Below are positions 8,144 through 16,413 of a stretch of DNA of 64,000 nucleotides, piece after piece. Source of the DNA: Streptomyces sp. TLI_171 (lineage in GTDB: Bacteria; Actinomycetota; Actinomycetes; Streptomycetales; Streptomycetaceae); NCBI RefSeq assembly GCF_003610255.1, contig NZ_RAPS01000001.1:1-64000 (forward strand), written 5' to 3'. Positions within the stretch are counted from its first letter, which is position 1. Each line of letters starts with the position of its first letter. Under the pieces are notes generated by a model, which was not told the origin of the DNA, did not search any database, and worked only from the letters and a program-made list of their open reading frames with translations. The translations under genes and the position numbers were made by a program.

Positions 8144-9007
8144 TCACGGCGTCAGGTCGACCGCCAACGGCCGGTGGTCGGAGACCGCGAAGCGGGGCAG
8201 CCCGACCGGGGCGGCGGTGTGCGTGCCGAGACCGGCGGCGAGCAGGTGGTCGAGCTGGCTCCGCGGCCGGTGCGCGGGGAAGGTCGGGGCGCGCAGCAAC
8301 TCGCGCCAGCCGTCCCCCGGCGCGGCGCACCGGAGCACCGAGACGGCCACCGCCCCCGGCAGGTTGAAGTCGCCGAGCAGCAGGTGTGGCCCCGGCAGCC
8401 CTGCCAACCAGCTTCGCAGGGCCAGCAGTTGGCGGACGTTCCAGCCCGGGACGAAGGACAGGTGCACCGCCACCGCCGTGAACGGCCCGCCGGGGCCGCG
8501 CAGCACGGCCGCCAGCGCCACCCGGGGATGGTCGCGCACCACCCGCAGCCCCGGCCGGCCGGGCGCGGGCAGTGGCACCATCAGCAGCGGCTCGCCGAAC
8601 CGGCGGGCGTGCCACCCCAGCACTGGCAGCCGGGAGTACAGCGCCACACCGTGCGACGGGCCCCCGCCGGTCGTCGGGTCGTCCGGCCCGTGCACCCGCA
8701 GCCCCCGGACGGCCGTGTCGCGCACCCAGGACCTGCCCGGCGCCGCCCGGGCGTGGAACGCGGTGGCGTACCGCCAGTGCCGCGCCCCGGCCGCTTCGGC
8801 CAGCGCCCGCGCCTGGTCCACCCCGCCGGAGCGCTCCTGCCCCCGGTCCAGATCCTGCAGCGCCAGCACGTCCACGCCCAGCACGGCGACCGCCTCCGCC
8901 AGCGGAGACAGGCCGACCCTCTCCGACGGCCCGTCGACGGACGGCCGCCGCCCGTGCAGCACGTTGAAGGTGACGAGGCGCAGCGGCGCGGGGACGGTTC
9001 CGGTCAC
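8144..9007 (-). CDS. Endonuclease/exonuclease/phosphatase family protein
   Basis: A 287-residue protein from GTG 9007. It has the EEP fold signatures in order: RLVTFNVLHG near the N-terminus, LALQDLDRGQERSGGVDQ, LLLGDFNLPG about residue 220, and FAVSDHRPLAVDL at the end. These residues build the metal-dependent phosphodiester or phosphomonoester hydrolysis site. The usual LQE motif reads LQD here, an Asp for the metal-binding Glu. No signal peptide is visible, so it is probably cytoplasmic. Substrates in this superfamily range from DNA to inositol phosphates and sphingomyelin and cannot be told from sequence. It stands alone between two terminator-like or unrelated regions. Confidence 0.85.
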   Translation of the reverse strand: MTGTVPAPLRLVTFNVLHGRRPSVDGPSERVGLSPLAEAVAVLGVDVLALQDLDRGQERSGGVDQARALAEAAGARHWRYATAFHARAAPGRSWVRDTAVRGLRVHGPDDPTTGGGPSHGVALYSRLPVLGWHARRFGEPLLMVPLPAPGRPGLRVVRDHPRVALAAVLRGPGGPFTAVAVHLSFVPGWNVRQLLALRSWLAGLPGPHLLLGDFNLPGAVAVSVLRCAAPGDGWRELLRAPTFPAHRPRSQLDHLLAAGLGTHTAAPVGLPRFAVSDHRPLAVDLTP

Positions 9008-9064
9008 CCGCCGGACGCCACCGCACCCCGGCGGTCGCAGGACCGGGCCGTCGGGCCACCGGGG

Positions 9065-9253
9065 TCAGAGCTGCCAGGCCCGCAGACTGTTCCGGGTGAC
9101 GGCCAGCAGCCGGTCCGGGCCCAGGGCGTGGACGGCCGCGACCCGGTGCCCGATCCGCTCCCGGTGCCCGGTCCGCCGCTCCGGTCCGGAGGGTCCGCCC
9201 GGCCCGGGCTGTCCGGACAGCTCGTTGGGTGGCTGGGTGGTGGGGGTGGTCAC
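9065..9253 (-). CDS. Small hypothetical protein
   Basis: A 62-residue frame from GTG 9253 with a strong AAGGAG site four bases away, which decides this start over the upstream in-frame GTG. The N-terminal half is Pro/Gly/Thr-rich. The C-terminal third (GHRVAAVHALGPDRLLAVTR) looks folded. It lies just downstream of the helicase module on the same strand (72 bases) and could belong to that transcript. No family is recognised. Confidence 0.5.
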   Translation of the reverse strand: MTTPTTQPPNELSGQPGPGGPSGPERRTGHRERIGHRVAAVHALGPDRLLAVTRNSLRAWQL

Positions 9254-9324
9254 TCGTCTCCTTGGGGAAGTGGGCCGTCCCGGCCCGGGGTGAGCCGACA
9301 CGGCGGGATGGGTGCGGGACGGGG

Positions 9325-11694
9325 TCAGCCGGTGACGGTCTCAGCGTGGCGGTGGAGCGCGTCCAGGAGCGCGGCCTGGTGGTCGGTCAGCTTGCCCTCG
9401 GCGCGGGCCGTGGCCTGCTTACGCAGCCAGGCGCCGGGCCGGAAGGCCGGGTCGTCGCCGAGGCCGGTGCGGTTGGCCGGGCCGTCGAGGGTTCCGCCGG
9501 CGGTGAGGTAGGCGAGCAGGCGGCGGTAGGAGCGGTTCCAGTCCGGCTCGATCCGCCACATCGCGTCCAGCGCGGTCAGCTTGGCGTCCTGGGCGGCCGT
9601 CAGCTTCGCGTTCTTGCGCTGGCGCCCTACCCACGCGCCGACGGCGTGGCCGTCGAGCTTCTCGGCGGCCGGGATCGCCAGGTGGCCGTGCGTCTGGGCC
9701 CAGGCGCGGGCGTGGGCGTAGCCGCGCTCCCAGGAGCGGGCGTGCTTGTCCCAGATCATGCCGAGCTGGTCCAGCTCGTGGATGCGGACCGGTGCGAGCA
9801 GGCCGGCGCCGTTCAGGTAGCGCTGGCGGTCGAGCCAGGAGATCAGAGCGCCGTCGCGGGCCTTGTCGGTGGGGTCGAGGTGGCGGTGCTCCGCCTGGAA
9901 GGCGGCGGCCAGGGCGAACATGCGCTGCCACTCGCTGGCGCGCGGATTGAAGGCCCGCAGCTTCACCGTCTGCAGGATCTGGACGGCGTGGCGGCGGGCG
10001 TTGATCCGCAGCCACTCCACCGGCGACTCCTCCGCGGCCGGCTGCTCGGCGTCCCCGGCCTCGCCGGTCTCCGGCTCGGTGACGTCGTCCTTCTCGCCCA
10101 CCCGGCGGGTGCGCAGCTCGGTGATCCGGCCGACGACGCGGGCGTCGTGGGCGGCAAGCGCCCGCAGGACGCGCCAGATCGTGCGGAACGAGGAGGCCTC
10201 GATCTCCGCGTCGGCCTCCGCCTTCACCGCCTCGCCCGCATCCTGGATCTCGGCCGGGTCGGCCGCGGCGGTGTCGTCGCCGACCTCGGGGGTGGGGAGG
10301 TAGACGGGGATGATGACCCAGGAGACCTTGCCCTGCCGGTAGGCCTGCCGCAGCGCGCGGCCGACGGCCTGGACGATGTCGATGACCGAGCTCTTGGGGT
10401 CCGCGAAGACGATCGCGTCCACGGCCTCGACGTCGATGCCCTCGTTCAGGAGGCGGGAGTTGCAGATGATGCAGCACTCCTCGCCCTCCTCCCCCGGGCG
10501 CTTTCCGGTGGAGGCGGAGAACGTCGCGAACGCCGCCCGACGGTCCTTGAGCTTGTCACTGCCGGCGACCGCGAGGGCGGTCACCCGCTCGGGACGGTCC
10601 GCGAAGGGCAGCAGTTCGGCGGTGGCCGCCATGGTCGCGGCGAACTCCCGGGCCGCGTGCACCCGGGAGTGGAAGGTGATGACCCGGCGCAGCTGGAGGT
10701 CGGCGACGGCGCGCAGCACCGCGATCTGCAGGGCCAGGCGCAGGAGTTCTTCGTTGGTGCGCTGGGTGCGGAGGTCGGCGACGGCGGGGAGGTTGAGGAG
10801 GTCGCGCAGGTCCTCGTCGGTGACGACGGGGACCAGGACGCGGTAGTCGGCGAGGTAGCCGTGCTCGATGCCCTGTCCGAGCGTCCAGGTGTAGACGGTT
10901 TCGCCGTAGATCGAGGTGTCCGTCATGGAGCAGAGCGCGGGCAGCTGCTCGGCGCCCTGGCTGTCGGCGTCGGCGGTCAGGTCCGCGAGGCCCGGCTTCG
11001 CGCGGGTGTCGTCGGCGATCTTCGGGGTGGCGGTGAAGTACAGCCGGCGCAGCGCGGGCACGTCGGTGTCGTGGTGGACTGCGGCCCAGGCCTTGCCTTC
11101 GGAGCCGGCGGTGCGGTGGGCTTCGTCGATGACCACCAGGTCCCAGGCGGGCAGGCCGAAGTCGCGGTGCGCCTGGGTGATGCGCTCGAGGGAGGCGTAG
11201 GTGGCGTAGACGGTCACCGGGGCGTCGGGCTTCGCTTTCGTGACCAGGTCGGCGATCCGGGCGGCCTGGGTGGTCACCTGGGCGTGGACGCGGCCGCCGG
11301 CCTCCGCGCTCTCCAGCGCCTCCGCCCGCGAACACGCCGCCACCGCCAGACCCCGGCGCCCGCCCTTCAGCGACCAGGCGCCGGCGGTCTGCTCCAGCAG
11401 CTCGATCGTCGGAACCAGCACCAGCACCCGGCCCCGCGCCGCCAGGCGCCGCGCGCAGCCCGCGGCGATCAGCGTCTTGCCGGAGCCGGTCGCGGCGACG
11501 ACGGTGGCCCGGCCGCCGTTCTTCACCGCCTTCACCGCCGCCGCGACCGCGTCCTTCTGGAACCAGTGCAGCGGCAGCGGGTTCACCACCGCGGCGGCCG
11601 GCTCGGCCTGGGCGGGCAGCGAAGCCGGGCCGCGCAGAGCGGCCGGGACGTCCTCGACGGCGGCAGTGACGGCGGTGGTGGTCGTGGTGTCCAC
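9325..11694 (-). CDS. SF2 DEAD/DEAH helicase with helicase-associated repeats
   Basis: A 789-residue protein from GTG 11694; a GAAGGAG site lies upstream, and earlier in-frame codons encode biased sequence. Motifs are Walker A AATGSGKT near residue 68-74, VVIDEAH near 187-193, TAT at 221-223, and a second RecA domain ending in QAVGRALRQAY. From about residue 560 there are three tandem helicase-associated (HA) domains (for example ISWLDRQRYLNGAGLL and VGRQRKNAKLTAAQDAKL). HA-domain helicases are found near chromosome ends and on plasmids in Streptomyces, including the TtrA class. It is the last gene of the run that begins with the XRE regulator at 15376, separated from the 90-aa gene by 56 bases. 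A role in unwinding replicon ends or in transfer is inferred. Confidence 0.9.
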   Translation of the reverse strand: MDTTTTTAVTAAVEDVPAALRGPASLPAQAEPAAAVVNPLPLHWFQKDAVAAAVKAVKNGGRATVVAATGSGKTLIAAGCARRLAARGRVLVLVPTIELLEQTAGAWSLKGGRRGLAVAACSRAEALESAEAGGRVHAQVTTQAARIADLVTKAKPDAPVTVYATYASLERITQAHRDFGLPAWDLVVIDEAHRTAGSEGKAWAAVHHDTDVPALRRLYFTATPKIADDTRAKPGLADLTADADSQGAEQLPALCSMTDTSIYGETVYTWTLGQGIEHGYLADYRVLVPVVTDEDLRDLLNLPAVADLRTQRTNEELLRLALQIAVLRAVADLQLRRVITFHSRVHAAREFAATMAATAELLPFADRPERVTALAVAGSDKLKDRRAAFATFSASTGKRPGEEGEECCIICNSRLLNEGIDVEAVDAIVFADPKSSVIDIVQAVGRALRQAYRQGKVSWVIIPVYLPTPEVGDDTAAADPAEIQDAGEAVKAEADAEIEASSFRTIWRVLRALAAHDARVVGRITELRTRRVGEKDDVTEPETGEAGDAEQPAAEESPVEWLRINARRHAVQILQTVKLRAFNPRASEWQRMFALAAAFQAEHRHLDPTDKARDGALISWLDRQRYLNGAGLLAPVRIHELDQLGMIWDKHARSWERGYAHARAWAQTHGHLAIPAAEKLDGHAVGAWVGRQRKNAKLTAAQDAKLTALDAMWRIEPDWNRSYRRLLAYLTAGGTLDGPANRTGLGDDPAFRPGAWLRKQATARAEGKLTDHQAALLDALHRHAETVTG

Positions 11695-11750
11695 GGCGCG
11701 GTGTTCTCCTTCTTCTCTGCAGGGCGGACTGCGGTGGAGGGCCGGCTGGG

Positions 11751-12023
11751 TCAGTCGGGGTAGGCGTAGCGGTGAAGGGCGTCGATCAGGCTCTCGATCA
11801 GATCGCCGGACGTGTTGGTCCTCCACTCGGTGTCGAAGCCCTCGGCGACAAGGATGTCGGCGAGGGCGTCGACCAGTTGCTGGGCCTCCTCCTCCCCGGG
11901 CGGGAAGACCGGGTCCAGGGTCACCGCGGATGCGGCTGCGGCGCGGGCGAGTAGGGGCAGCCCCGCCTCGGGGCCGGTGAACCAGCCAGGCTGCTGCGCT
12001 CGCTCGGGATGCTGCTGGTTCAC
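11751..12023 (-). CDS. Small acidic protein of the polymerase/helicase module
   Basis: A 90-residue protein whose GTG start (12023) overlaps the stop of the upstream HTH gene in a GTGA arrangement, so translation is coupled. It begins VNQQHPERAQQPGWF and continues with a predicted helix pair (EEEAQQLVDALADILVAEGF, then LIESLIDALHRY). It is acidic with no recognised domain. Its tight coupling between the HTH protein and the helicase suggests a subunit or accessory factor of that system. Confidence 0.75.
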   Translation of the reverse strand: MNQQHPERAQQPGWFTGPEAGLPLLARAAAASAVTLDPVFPPGEEEAQQLVDALADILVAEGFDTEWRTNTSGDLIESLIDALHRYAYPD

Positions 12024-12727
12024 GTACTCTCCCCCGGCACCCAGCCGCGGACTTCCAGGTAGGCGATGTCGGCGTCCTCCACCGCCCGGCCGGTCTCCAC
12101 CAGCCAGGCCTGCATGGCCTCGGTGACGTCGCCGTGGTGCTCGGCGACGCGCCGGGACCACTCGGCGGCGTCGAAGCCGCCGGAGGAGGCGGAGCCGTAG
12201 GTGCGCTCCTCGGTGCCGTCGGAGCGCGGGACGAAGCCGCGGCGTACTCCGCCCGAGTCCTTCTCCGAGCCCGCGCTGTAGATGTACTGGTCGGCCTTCA
12301 TCCGCACGGTGAAGGCGAGCTTCCCGCCGGCCCGGCCGGTGGCGTGGACGACCGGGGCGAGGTGCGCGGCACCGGAGCGGATGGCCTGCTTGCCGGCGCG
12401 GCCGGCCATGGATCCGCCCGGGGTGCCGATGGTGTCCTTGCCCCGCACCCGGGCTTTCTGACCGCCCTTGGTGGTGCGCCGCTGGGTGTTCGCCCCCGCG
12501 ACGGCGGACAGCGCCTCCTCGTCCCGCTGGCCACCGCGCACCGCGCGGACCAGCTGGCGCAGCGCGCCCACCATGGACGCGCCCTTGCCCTTGGTGAAGA
12601 ACTGCGAGACCAGGCTCGCGTCGCGGCCGAGCATCTTGGCGACCTGGCGCTTGGTGTAGCCCTGGTCGATCAGCTCCTGGGTCAGGCGCGCGGCCTCGTT
12701 CGGGTTGCCCGGGTCGGCCGGGCTCAC
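12020..12727 (-). CDS. HTH DNA-binding protein, candidate terminal protein (Tpg/Tpc-like)
   Basis: A 235-residue basic protein from GTG 12727, overlapping the polymerase-like gene stop by a GTGA. Residues 12-45 form an HTH (YTKRQVAKMLGRDASLVSQF). A Lys/Arg/Gly-rich central part follows (TKGGQKARVRGKDTI), then a C-terminal domain with LAFTVRMKADQYIYSAGSEK, several Tyr, Ser and Thr residues and an acidic tail. Size, N-terminal HTH, basic middle and position directly after a polymerase-like telomere-associated gene match the arrangement of Streptomyces terminal proteins (tap-tpg, tac-tpc). I see no direct sequence match that I can claim, so the terminal-protein role is an architecture-based inference. 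A plain DNA-binding regulator is the alternative. Confidence 0.6.
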   Translation of the reverse strand: MSPADPGNPNEAARLTQELIDQGYTKRQVAKMLGRDASLVSQFFTKGKGASMVGALRQLVRAVRGGQRDEEALSAVAGANTQRRTTKGGQKARVRGKDTIGTPGGSMAGRAGKQAIRSGAAHLAPVVHATGRAGGKLAFTVRMKADQYIYSAGSEKDSGGVRRGFVPRSDGTEERTYGSASSGGFDAAEWSRRVAEHHGDVTEAMQAWLVETGRAVEDADIAYLEVRGWVPGEST

Positions 12728-15033
12728 CGCTGCTCACCTCCGGCCGCCTGCTCGGCGGCGAGTTCGGCGCGGCCCTGGGCACGCAGCTGCAGGTACTGCT
12801 CCTGGCTGGTCGGGTGCTCGACGGGCCCGGTGAGGTGGCCCTTGAGCAGGTAGTCGCCGGGCTCGCCCCGGTAGGGCCACGGCTGGCGCTCGGTCAGGGC
12901 GATGCCGTCCGTGCCGAAGTACACGACCGTGCCAGGCCTGGCGTGCAGGGCGCCGGCGACGCCGACGATCCCCTTGCCGTCGCGGTACTTCATGTCCAGC
13001 AGCGCCGCGCGGGCCCCCGACCACACGTAGGCGGCCCACTCGGGGTGCGCGTTCGGGTCGCGGGAGAACCCGGCCTGCCGCTGCCAGGTGACCACCTCGT
13101 TGTCCTGGCCGAGGATCTCCACCCCCGCCGGGAGCGCCTCGCCGACCGGGGTGGTGCCGGAGACCAGGCGCGGGCGCTGGGCGAAGCCGCCCAGGCCGAA
13201 CAGCAGCACGCTGCGGACCGCCCGGGAGGCGAGGTAGGCCGCCTGGCGCTGGCGCTCGTCGCCGTGCAGCTTCGAGAGGTTGGTCAGGTCCGCCCAGGCG
13301 GCTTTGAGGCGCTTGCCCCACTCGTCCAGCGGCTTGCCGTCCTCGAACAGCAGGCCGCCCAGGATCTCGACCTTCCACGGCATCAGGTGGTTGGACAGCG
13401 CGAGGTGGACCTCCGCGCCGCCCGCCCACGTCGTGAACGTGGCGCCGGGCTCCGAGGGGTAGACCCACGCGCGGTCACCGGTCACCGGCGCGGGCAGCAG
13501 GCCGACGTGGTTCCAGCCCGCCGGGACCGTCACGCGCACGTTCCAGTGCGAGCAGGACATCAGGGCCTTGGTCTGCTCGGCCTCCGTCATCGCCGCGAAT
13601 CCGGCCGCGGTGATCCGCCGCGGCACACCGACCGGGGACTTCCACAGGTGCTTGGCGTAGGCGAAGGTCCGGTCGTACTCCACCAGCGCCGGCAACTGCT
13701 CCGGCACCCGGGGCGGCAGGACCAACTCGGTACGGCCCTGACCGCCGGTCGCGTGCAGCAGAGCGCGCAGTTCCTCCGACAGGACCGGGTAGCCCCCGGC
13801 CCACTTCCCCTTCGTCGGGATGGTCCGGGTCCACAGGTCCCGGCCGGTCTGCGACGGCGAGCCCATCAACACGGCGTCGTCCCAGTGCCGGCGCAGCGCC
13901 TGCCACAACAGGGTGAACGCCTGACGGCACGTCACCACATCGGCGCCGTCCGCATCGAACCACTCCCCCATCGAGCGGATCTCCGTGACCGGCCCGTCCG
14001 GGGAGCTCGCGGGGGCGTAGCGGCCCACCGGCTGGCGCTGGTGGACGAAGTGCCCGGCCAGCTTGTCCCGGCCCGACCCGACGGCGGTGGTCCACCGCTC
14101 GGAGGGGGTGTTGAGCCAGGCCGCGACGGCGTCCTTGAGTGTGGAGTAGCGCTCGGCGCCGTCGTGCCACGGGGCGCCGGCGGTGACGTAGATGCGCTCG
14201 GTGCCGGGCGCGGCCGCAAGGACGGCGTCCAGGATCTCCCCCGGCGTGCGGGCGCCGAGGTCCAGGCGCGCCACGCGGTCGCGCACCGCCAGGTCGCCGG
14301 TCGCGGCGTCCAGGAACACCGTGCTGCGGGCCTGCTGGACGAAGTTCGGCCGCTTCGACACCAGCCCGGTCGTCACCGCCTCGAACCGCACACCCGCCGG
14401 CCCCTCCGGCAGGGTCGGCAGCTCACGCGGACCGACCGGCGCGCCTGCGTGCTGCTCGGCGGCCCCCGGGACCGGGGCGGTCGCGGGAGCCGCGACGGCC
14501 TGTACGCCGGGTTCTGTCTCCCCGTCAGCCGTACTGGCAGGCGCGGCGGTGGGCGGTCCGACGACAGCCGGATCCTCGAGGTCGGCAGCGGACCTGATCG
14601 GCGCCCGGGTCACCGGGGTTACCGAGGTCGGACGCTCGACGACGATGGCGGGGCGGGTCGGCGCCGGAGCGACCGCGCCCGCGGGCTCGGCGACGGGCTC
14701 GGCCTTGGCCACCTGGCCGGGCGCGGGCGCCGGCGCGGGCACGCTCGGGGCGGCGGCGTGGTCGTCGGTCCTCGCGGCCCGGACGGCAGCCGGGGTCGGA
14801 TCCAGCAGCGGCGCGATCCGCACCACCTCGCCGACCGACAACCCGGACGCCTTCGCGACGGCCGGCGCCTGGGCGCCCTCGTACCCCGCGAGCCCCGCCA
14901 CCGTCCGCGCACGCTGGGCGGCGAGCTTGTCCAACTCCTTCTGCGCGGCCGCCACCGTCTTCTCGGCGGCCGTGATCGCGGTGCGCAGCTCGCGCAGGCC
15001 GGCGAGCTCGGCTGTGTACGTCTTGCGATCCAT
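12724..15033 (-). CDS. Divergent family-B DNA-polymerase-like protein, candidate telomere-associated protein (Tap/Tac-like)
   Basis: A 769-residue protein from ATG 15033. GGGGAG lies just upstream and eight bases separate it from the XRE gene. Residues 1-45 are a coiled coil, 60-75 an HTH-like turn (SGLSVGEVVRIAPLL), and 90-210 a Pro/Ala linker. The rest is a large catalytic-looking domain. Possible family-B polymerase motifs in order are EYDRTFAYAKHLW near 452 (motif A position), RSVLLFGLGGFAQR near 607 (motif B position) and VVYFGTDGIALT near 703-714, which resembles the YxDTDS motif C. GDYLLKGHL follows. A gene of this size next to a small HTH protein recalls tap-tpg and tac-tpc, which cap linear Streptomyces replicons. 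Polymerase homology is moderate inference; the telomere role is weaker. Confidence 0.6.
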   Translation of the reverse strand: MDRKTYTAELAGLRELRTAITAAEKTVAAAQKELDKLAAQRARTVAGLAGYEGAQAPAVAKASGLSVGEVVRIAPLLDPTPAAVRAARTDDHAAAPSVPAPAPAPGQVAKAEPVAEPAGAVAPAPTRPAIVVERPTSVTPVTRAPIRSAADLEDPAVVGPPTAAPASTADGETEPGVQAVAAPATAPVPGAAEQHAGAPVGPRELPTLPEGPAGVRFEAVTTGLVSKRPNFVQQARSTVFLDAATGDLAVRDRVARLDLGARTPGEILDAVLAAAPGTERIYVTAGAPWHDGAERYSTLKDAVAAWLNTPSERWTTAVGSGRDKLAGHFVHQRQPVGRYAPASSPDGPVTEIRSMGEWFDADGADVVTCRQAFTLLWQALRRHWDDAVLMGSPSQTGRDLWTRTIPTKGKWAGGYPVLSEELRALLHATGGQGRTELVLPPRVPEQLPALVEYDRTFAYAKHLWKSPVGVPRRITAAGFAAMTEAEQTKALMSCSHWNVRVTVPAGWNHVGLLPAPVTGDRAWVYPSEPGATFTTWAGGAEVHLALSNHLMPWKVEILGGLLFEDGKPLDEWGKRLKAAWADLTNLSKLHGDERQRQAAYLASRAVRSVLLFGLGGFAQRPRLVSGTTPVGEALPAGVEILGQDNEVVTWQRQAGFSRDPNAHPEWAAYVWSGARAALLDMKYRDGKGIVGVAGALHARPGTVVYFGTDGIALTERQPWPYRGEPGDYLLKGHLTGPVEHPTSQEQYLQLRAQGRAELAAEQAAGGEQR

Positions 15034-15040
15034 CAGATCC

Positions 15041-15376
15041 TCACTCCCCTTCCGCGGTCTCGGTGGTGGAGCCGGTGCCGAGGGGGCGGGCCTTGCGGGC
15101 CAGGGTCAGCCAGCCGTCGGGGCCCTGGGTGCCGTGAATGTCGGCCAGACCCGCCAGCAGGAACGCGTACGCGCCACGCTTCGGGGACCTGGGCTGCGCG
15201 GCCCCGCTCTCCCACTTCGCGAACGTCTCCCGCCGGGTCTCCAGGGCGGCGGCCACCTCGACCTGGGTCAGACCGGCGGCCTTGCGCAGCCGCTCCCGCT
15301 CCACGGGCTCCGGCAGATCCCCACCGTCCCGGGCCTTCGCCAACAACGCGTCCACCGCCGCATAGAGCTCACTCAT
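15041..15376 (-). CDS. XRE-family helix-turn-helix protein heading the polymerase module
   Basis: A 111-residue protein from ATG 15376, with GGAGG five bases upstream. Thirteen further in-frame codons upstream lack such a site. It begins MSELYAAVDALLAKA and has a classic XRE HTH at about residues 30-75 (ERLRKAAGLTQVEVAAALET, then ETFAKWESG). It ends with an acidic tail eight bases before the polymerase-like gene. It could repress the operon. It could also be the DNA-recognition domain of a telomere-associated protein that is here encoded separately from its polymerase part, since N-terminal HTH domains of this kind are, to my knowledge, found in Tap-type proteins. Confidence 0.8.
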   Translation of the reverse strand: MSELYAAVDALLAKARDGGDLPEPVERERLRKAAGLTQVEVAAALETRRETFAKWESGAAQPRSPKRGAYAFLLAGLADIHGTQGPDGWLTLARKARPLGTGSTTETAEGE

Positions 15377-15411
15377 CACACACCTCCACACGAGAAAGAT
15401 AGCACAATTCG

Positions 15412-15442
15412 CCACATTAACCGCACATATCTAGTCGCACAT
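15412..15442. promoter_or_regulatory. Three direct repeats upstream of the module, candidate operator or iteron
   Basis: On the minus strand the motif ATGTGSG occurs three times (plus-strand CCACAT at 15412-15417, CGCACAT at 15422-15428 and 15436-15442) in an unusually AT-rich stretch directly upstream of the XRE gene. The spacing is 11-14 bases. It is a likely binding site for the XRE protein, or part of an origin. TATCTT near 15398-15403 could be a -10 box. All of this is inference. Confidence 0.4.
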
Positions 15443-15524
15443 GCGCCTCAATGTGACCTCGCGTGGGGCGGGCGCTCCCTGAGCGGCCTGTTGCCGGCCT
15501 CCGCCCGGCCGTCCCGCCTCAAAT

Positions 15525-15585
15525 GATCTTGACCATTTGCCGGACGATCTTGACGGGCCATGGGTTGCTGTCAATTGATCTTGAT
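15525..15585 (+). repeat. Three GATCTTGA direct repeats
   Basis: GATCTTGAC at 15525 and 15546 and GATCTTGAT at 15577, in the gap between the divergent XRE gene and the YwqG-like gene. The unit is AT-richer than the surroundings. It may be a regulator site or part of a replication origin region. The evidence is the repetition only. Confidence 0.4.
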
Positions 15586-15653
15586 CGCTGGGGGTCCCGG
15601 GGGCGTTCGCCGCGACGGCAACGCTGATCGGTGGGATGCCGTAGGGTCCGCGC

Positions 15654-16382
15654 ATGATCACGCGTCCCACCGGCCAGGCAGACGGGCCCTACAGTGCCGC
15701 CTTCCTCCCGCGGCAGCGGATGACCCTCAGGGCAGCCGAGCAGCCGATATCCGAACCGGTAGCCAAGCTCGGCGGCCAACCCGTGTGGCTGGACGGGCCT
15801 GCATGGCCGGTGGATCCGTCCACCGGCAGCCCGCTGGTGTTCATCGGTCAGTTCCCGGTCCCCGGAGACGCACTCCGCATGGCCTACCTCTTCGTCGACG
15901 AGGAAGACCGGATCATGGGAGGAACCGACCCGGAGGCCGGCGACGCGGTCCTGCTCGTGCAGCCCGACGGCCGCATCCCGCCCTTCGCCGTCATCGGGCC
16001 ACCGGGCACCCGGGGGCGGACGCTGTGGCGCTGGGGTCCGGACGAATCCGAGATCCCGGTCGAGTGGCATGTCGACCTGCAGCCGGTAGCACCCGAGATC
16101 GACCGCTCGATCAACGACCGGGCGGCGTTCGAGCGAAGCCTGCGAGGCGAGGGGCCGGCCGTCGGGCCGCCCGATGGAGAGGACCTCCACGACTACATGG
16201 GCGGCGCCGCCTGCTACCCCAACCTCTTCGCGCGAGTCGAGGCTCCGTGGCAGTTCCTCTTCAAGATCAGTGACGCACCCGACGACGGGGATCCGTACTT
16301 CCTCAACTTCGGATACGGCTACGGCTACGGCTTCGTCAGCCCCGACCACCGCGAAGGCCGCTTCTTCTGGGAGTGCTCATAG
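15654..16382 (+). CDS. YwqG-like (DUF1963) protein
   Basis: A 242-residue cytoplasmic protein from ATG 15654. Typical family features are KLGGQPVWLDGPAWP near residue 42, LVFIGQFPVPG near 70, YLFVDEEDRIM near 85, and FLFKISDAPDDGDPYFLNFG near the C-terminus. YwqG/DUF1963 proteins are widespread, of unknown biochemical role, and many sit beside polymorphic toxin loci as immunity proteins. No toxin is adjacent here. It is the first of several orphan immunity-like genes that follow over the next 30 kb. Confidence 0.75.
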   Translation: MITRPTGQADGPYSAAFLPRQRMTLRAAEQPISEPVAKLGGQPVWLDGPAWPVDPSTGSPLVFIGQFPVPGDALRMAYLFVDEEDRIMGGTDPEAGDAVLLVQPDGRIPPFAVIGPPGTRGRTLWRWGPDESEIPVEWHVDLQPVAPEIDRSINDRAAFERSLRGEGPAVGPPDGEDLHDYMGGAACYPNLFARVEAPWQFLFKISDAPDDGDPYFLNFGYGYGYGFVSPDHREGRFFWECS

Positions 16383-16413
16383 ACACCCAACCCCGCGAAC
16401 GGCCGGGGCCCGC

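Noticed and set aside
9229..11763. A plus-strand open frame of 844 codons
   Set aside because: It is the antisense of the helicase gene. The composition is Val/Gly/Arg-rich with no domain, while the minus strand encodes clear helicase motifs.
12814..15402. A plus-strand open frame of 862 codons
   Set aside because: It is the antisense of the polymerase-like and XRE genes, with no recognisable sequence.
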